From: Gordionus sp. m RMFG-2023
Taxonomy: Eukaryota > Nematomorpha > Gordioida > Chordodea > Parachordodidae
Length of the DNA stretch: 64,000 nt
Direction: 5' to 3'
Assembly (NCBI RefSeq): GCF_954871325.1
Contig: NC_088775.1
Location: forward strand, 68,301,561-68,365,560
Positions 59,379 through 64,000 of the stretch are shown here, piece by piece. Every line of letters starts with the position of its first letter. Position 1 is the first letter of the stretch. The translations under genes were made by a program, and so were the position numbers. Under the pieces are notes generated by a model. The model was not told the DNA's origin. It searched no databases and saw only the letters and a program-made list of their open reading frames with translations.

Positions 59379-62039
59379 CTATGGAATCGCATTGACAAAA
59401 TTATTATCCAGTGTATGGCTAGTTTCGATATCTTTGTACATATGGTAATTCCACATTCTTTTGAATTCCCCCCTGATTAAAGCGGTTATGGCTGTTGGTC
59501 CCAGTGTAAAAGGAACTAAGTAAAGCAGAGCAGGTTGGCCTTGTTTCATCAAAAATAGTGCTAAGTAAGTGGCAGCTAAACCAAAAACGTATCCTAAGTA
59601 TAATAAAAAATGTATGATAAATTCGTATACAATAATACTACATTTATATTTTATAATATGTATGACTAATAATTCAGGCTTTAATATTTTTAATTTTCTT
59701 TGTTTAACTTTCTTTATTTGATTTTTAAACGTATTATTTTATACCTAATGATACAATGACTGAGTATAGGTGTTTTGGGCGTCTTTTGATTTTGACCATG
59801 TCAAAAAAGAAACAAAAAGCGACGAGTAAGCCTTAAAACATAAAATATATTTGGGAATTTTTATTTTTTTATTATAATGTAAAAAAATATACATTTTTTA
59901 TACTGATGTCATCAGTCAATAAGTGATATTATATTATAAAACTAAAGTCTGAGTTTAAATCCAACTTGAATTCAATTCCAAAACGTTTTAAGTATAATGC
60001 TCTCAAGTCAAAATAAAGAGGAAATTATTTTTTATCGGAGAAATGAATTAACGTCCAACGCTCAATAGAAATTCAGATGAATCACGTAATGGTAATGGTG
60101 CTTTTCTATTTTTGAGCCTTAACCAACATAATTTACCGTCAAATACTCAAAGAAATAGTCGACCAGTGTTATTAAAATAGCGCGCTACTTTTTTCAGTAG
60201 CGGTAGCTTTAGCGGGCTACTAATTTGCTCTACTTCGCTACTTTCAATTTTACATAATAAATACAATTAAAAATTATTAAAATATATTTTTTATTAAATC
60301 TAAAATTATAATCCTTTTATTTAATTAATTTTGAAATTTATATATAAAAATATACATTATAAATCTAGTTAGCATTATAAATCTAGTTATTAAAAATGTG
60401 TGAGATTGTTGAAGATAGCGAAATTTTTTTTCCCAAAATTCAAAAAATACTTGAATCTTGAAGAAAAAATTATTACTGGATTTCGGTTTCGATGCAAGAT
60501 GTGTCGCAAAATTCTCAAATCATACAAGCAGCTTTAATTTGAAAAAACATTTAAAGGTAATATATTAAACAAATTTAATATCAATGTGTAGGCAAATCCT
60601 TAATTTTTAAAATAAATTTAAGACCAATCATTTTTTTTATATATTCATAAATTTTATCTAAATTATTTAAAACATTTTAAAATAGTTATTTCAATCATTT
60701 TTATGTACTTATCTCCTACATAATTTTTATTCTAAGTATTACTGTTATAATTTTAGACTGTTCACACCTCAAATTATAAAGACATTGAAAAATATCTCAA
60801 AAGTTTTGGGGTAATGGAAGAAGATACATATCAAATTTAATTCAAACAAAATTAAGCAATTTGGATTCATCAACACTAGGTGTATCTCAAAAATTGGCTG
60901 ACAAAGTCATAATGAACTTTATAATAGATACTGTTCAACCATTATATTCTTGGTGGATAATGGTTCTTTTATAAAGATGATAAACACTTTTTCTCCACTT
61001 ACCAAGATATTTTGCCGGCAGACATTGATGGCAAGAATTTTGGATAGCTTTAAAGAAATGAAAGAATCTTTAATATTAAATCTATCAGATGTCTCCTAAA
61101 TCTGTACAACAGCAGATTGCTGGACGCACAATATAAGGTAAAAATGTTTATTTTCTGTTTTATAATATGATATTCATATTTTTAATTTTTAGAGCTTATT
61201 TAGGAGTGACTGCACATTAGATTGATCCAAAAAATCTAAAACGAAAATCTATAGCAATATAGCTCTAAAATTGGCTGTCAGAGTTATGACATTCTAGCAA
61301 ATATTATTTCAGAAATCCATATGTCTTACAAAATTCAGAACAAGGTTTGTAAGATGATTACATATAATGGGTCTAATTTCCTGAAGGCTTTCAGGTTTTA
61401 AATTTATTATAATTTTTTTATAATATGATATAAATATAGAATATTTGGTAAAGATAATAACAATACTTGTTCATGACAACGAAATGTTATTATTATTAAA
61501 GTGCAATAATAAATAAATTATATATATGTAACAAATTATAGTAATATTTTTATACCAATATTTTATTTGTGGAAATAAAGTTACGTAAAAAATATTTTTT
61601 AAAAAAACCAAAATAGCGTAAAAAAGTAGCTATTAGCGCGCTACTCACTTGAAAACGATAGCGGTATCGATAGCGCGCCACTTTTAAAAGTAGCGTTTAA
61701 CAACACTGTAGTAGACCCAAACTGTTTTAAGAAATCTTGCATTTTAGATTAATGGTTGTTGAAAATAATTATTATAAATATCAAAGGGGAAATTAGGTAC
61801 TAAAAAAGAAAGCATAATAAAAAATTAACATTTTATCTGGTGTATTGGATTCCCAGCGACATAATTAAAAATCTTATTTTGTTATGATTTTCACCTGGCA
61901 TAACGACGTCTCCGTATCCAATATAAGAAACGTGAGAAGTTATTTCGTACTCCAATTCTTCTACACAGGGAAATTTGGGATCCTTCATCGTACGTAAAAG
62001 TATCACATTTATGTAAGGCATTTTGAAGGCTAGTGGAAT
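59379..62039 (-). CDS. SPPL2: Signal peptide peptidase-like protease, SPPL2 type, C-terminal exons
   Basis: SPP/SPPL proteins are multi-pass membrane aspartyl proteases (A22B) that cut type II membrane proteins within the bilayer of ER, Golgi or lysosomal/endosomal membranes. Exons: 62039-61895, 59831-59745, 59593-59379, in phase with GT-AG borders, ending NFVNAIP and TAG. The second catalytic motif is [11 protein letters not shown] (GxGD, Asp present, at the first splice site) and continues [11 protein letters not shown]. The last exon has [20 protein letters not shown], the PAL motif of the family, followed by a basic tail. The first Asp motif (YD) and the N-terminal luminal domain are not visible and should lie to the right. 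The first intron (2.06 kb) carries a hAT element. SPPL2 is favoured over SPPL3 or SPP by the [14 protein letters not shown] form. Confidence 0.88.
60164..61708 (+). mobile_element. hAT transposon with decayed BED-type transposase, in SPPL2 intron
   Basis: 1545 bp. Ends CAGTGTTATTAAAATAGCGC and, inward from the right, CAGTGTTGTTAAACGCTACT; both subterminal regions contain AGCGCGCTACT motifs in inverse orientation. Flanks are TAGTCGAC and TAGTAGAC (7 of 8). The plus strand carries hAT transposase remnants: a BED zinc-finger-like CKMCRK and FNLKKHLK near 60500-60560, [19 protein letters not shown] near 60890, [20 protein letters not shown] and [10 protein letters not shown] near 60980-61135, and AYLGVTAH near 61195. 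Several stops and frame changes are present and the C-terminal third is missing, so it is inactive. Confidence 0.83.
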
Positions 62040-64000
62040 CTATATTAGGAGATATACGTGGTATAAATTGAATCAAAATAATAAATTTGGCTCTGAAAGG
62101 GGCATAAACCGACATGTGCCTTGATTTTTTAATCAGAAGGCTTGCAGTAAAAATTTTGTAGGGCCAGGCCCACATTTAAAATAAATCACCAAGCCCGACC
62201 CGATTCCCCATTAGTTTCAAAAATTTTGCCTAAGCTCGGCCCATCAAATTATTCTATATATAAAAATGCTGAAATACTAATGGAAATATAATATTTTATT
62301 TAGTAATTATATAAAAGAATTTCATCTTATATTTTTAAATTATCATTTAAGAATAATATATTATCAACAATTTTGCTTTTTAAATTTGTCCTTCACTACT
62401 CAATAATCCTTCTAATGGGGCTGAAATTGTGTTCACTGAAAACATTTGATGTTGGAATAGCATGGCTAATCTTGCCAAGGTAAAGAAAATAATTATGCTT
62501 TTTCCACCAATCTATTGATTTTAGCTGTACAAAATATATCTAAAAATTGAATTTATTTTTGGAAAATAAAAAATTATTTCAGTTTAAATAATCGTTTTGT
62601 TTGTTATACTGAAATTTATTATTGTTAGGAGAAGAAAATTGTAATATATTTTAAGGTAGCAACTGTTGTTTTGGACAAAAAAGATGAAGAGTTTAGAAGC
62701 CGAGTTTAATGTCAACAGTAGAATAAGGTTACTGGTAAATAATATTCATAAATTATAATGATTTGTTATATTTGTCCTATTGTCCTTAAAATAAGCTAAA
62801 TTTAAATGAAAAAAATAGGCCAGACCCACTATAAAATATAATATTAGGCATGAAGACTGGCGCAGCCCATGAAGATATCTGGAGGGGGGGGGCGAAAGCG
62901 AAATTTATTTTCCTATTTCGATATCGTATTGGTTTGGCATCTCCTTTAAAATTTTATTTTACTTAGTCCAATAATTAAACATTTAAAAATCGAATAAGTT
63001 CGCGTTCAAAATTTATTTACAAAAGTGGAAGTTTATTTATTATTTGTAAAATTTGATGGCCATATGTTTTGCGAAAATTACTTATACCTTACTTTTATTT
63101 TATTTTGCAATGAAGTGATTACTGAGCGTAACTATCTAAATATTAATATTGCCCACTTGTTTCTTACCGTTTTAGTTGTATGAGGTCGAAAACGAAAAAT
63201 TTAAAAAAGCAAAAAATTGAAATATTCTTTGTATATTATTTAAATAGTATTTATAATGATATTGATGAGTTTGGAAGGTAAATATTTCAATTGAGTTTAT
63301 TTTTTTAAAGTTGATAAAAATGGGGGAGACCTTAAATAATTCCAATTTGGAAATGTTAATTGGATATATTTAAGAAATATCTTTTGTTTTTAGCGATTTT
63401 TAAAAATTTCAATTGGAATATATGTGAGCTTTGCCTTCCTTCGCATTAATAAATATTATTTTCGAGAATATAATAAATATTCCCAATTTTTAGCATTTTC
63501 GAACTGGAACCTATTATAAAAAAATCATATGTAAAATATTTCATATGCATTTCACGGGAAAATTTAATTACTCGGGAAAAATATAATTATCCGGAAAAAA
63601 CGCCATTTTTATAAGCTAAATAATATATTAAAATTGTAAGAAAATCAAGATAGCGGAAAAAAATTTAACAAAATTTAAAACAATAGTTTAAGAAAGTAAA
63701 TATTAAAATTTACCCTTTTTAAAAAAAGATAAACTAATTCTAAACATATCTGTGTAACACTAACTCTAAGTTATCTTCCACGCTATCCCGTCCGTAAATA
63801 ATTTCGATTAAATTAACTGATTATAAAAAGTAACCCCAAAACATTCTTGATTAATCCTACCCCTATATCATTTTAATTCCCTAGAATTTGCTTCAATAGT
63901 AGATGATTATTTATGCCCACCCTCCATCTAGTTATGTCACTGCTCTATAAGAAATTTTAAAAAACGGGTCAAGCCAGTCTTGGACTTAAAAAATATTTAA
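62040..64000. other. Right edge: element fragments, no gene recognised
   Basis: 62080-62895 is related to the element fragment at 10741-11165 (shared TGCAGTAAAAA, AAAAATTTTGCC and ACTATAAAATATAATATTAG) and ends in a G run near 62886. The remaining 1.1 kb is A+T rich. More 5' SPPL2-like exons are expected on the minus strand here or beyond, but I could not identify them. Confidence 0.5.

Noticed and set aside
61891-62175. 94-codon minus frame next to the SPPL2-like exon
   Set aside because: It is the wrong frame over the exon that reads [11 protein letters not shown].

Overview
The window is A+T-rich animal nuclear DNA: spliced genes with GT-AG introns, some of 40-60 bp and some of several kb, and many transposable elements. 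The proteins (a CELF/Bruno RNA-binding protein, thymine-DNA glycosylase, fucose-1-phosphate guanylyltransferase and an SPPL2-type protease) point to an invertebrate metazoan. I could not place it more closely, and it is not bacterial or organellar.

Layout of host genes. On the + strand, 6426-24509 holds the 3' ten coding exons of a CELF/Bruno gene (RRM2, long low-complexity linker, RRM3, stop). Its RRM1 exons must lie upstream of the window. It converges on two minus-strand genes in tandem: FPGT (29171-26786, looks complete) and a TDG-family DNA glycosylase (about 38246-33727, catalytic core only). A third minus-strand gene, SPPL2-like, occupies 62039-59379 and contains the GxGD and PAL motifs. 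Its 5' exons run off the right edge or were not found. These genes do unrelated jobs (RNA processing, fucose salvage, DNA repair/demethylation, intramembrane proteolysis), and I see no functional cluster.

Elements. Most of the remaining DNA is transposon-derived. Several insertions can be delimited by terminal inverted repeats plus 8-bp target duplications (hAT-like): 7638-7998, 18221-18452, 22621-23376, 23764-24250, 34598-35027, 38697-40023, 43601-43823, 44170-48801, 44354-44539, 50557-52284 and 60164-61708. A Tc1/mariner-type element with 125-bp TIRs lies at 44963-46893. A foldback-type structure with tandemly repeated arms spans about 29990-32225. A degraded Ty3/gypsy-like LTR element sits in a CELF intron (11570-13870), and a LINE remnant lies at 32840-33250.

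Most unusual part. Between 43.3 and 49.4 kb a decayed hAT transposase gene is interrupted by a 4.6-kb hAT-like element. Inside that element is a minus-strand array of small exons (48098-46963), nearly all of phase 1-1, with lengths divisible by three, introns of 40-61 bp and repeated related peptide modules. A mariner element has landed inside the last exon. This micro-exon-like gene carried within a transposon is the best candidate for something undescribed.
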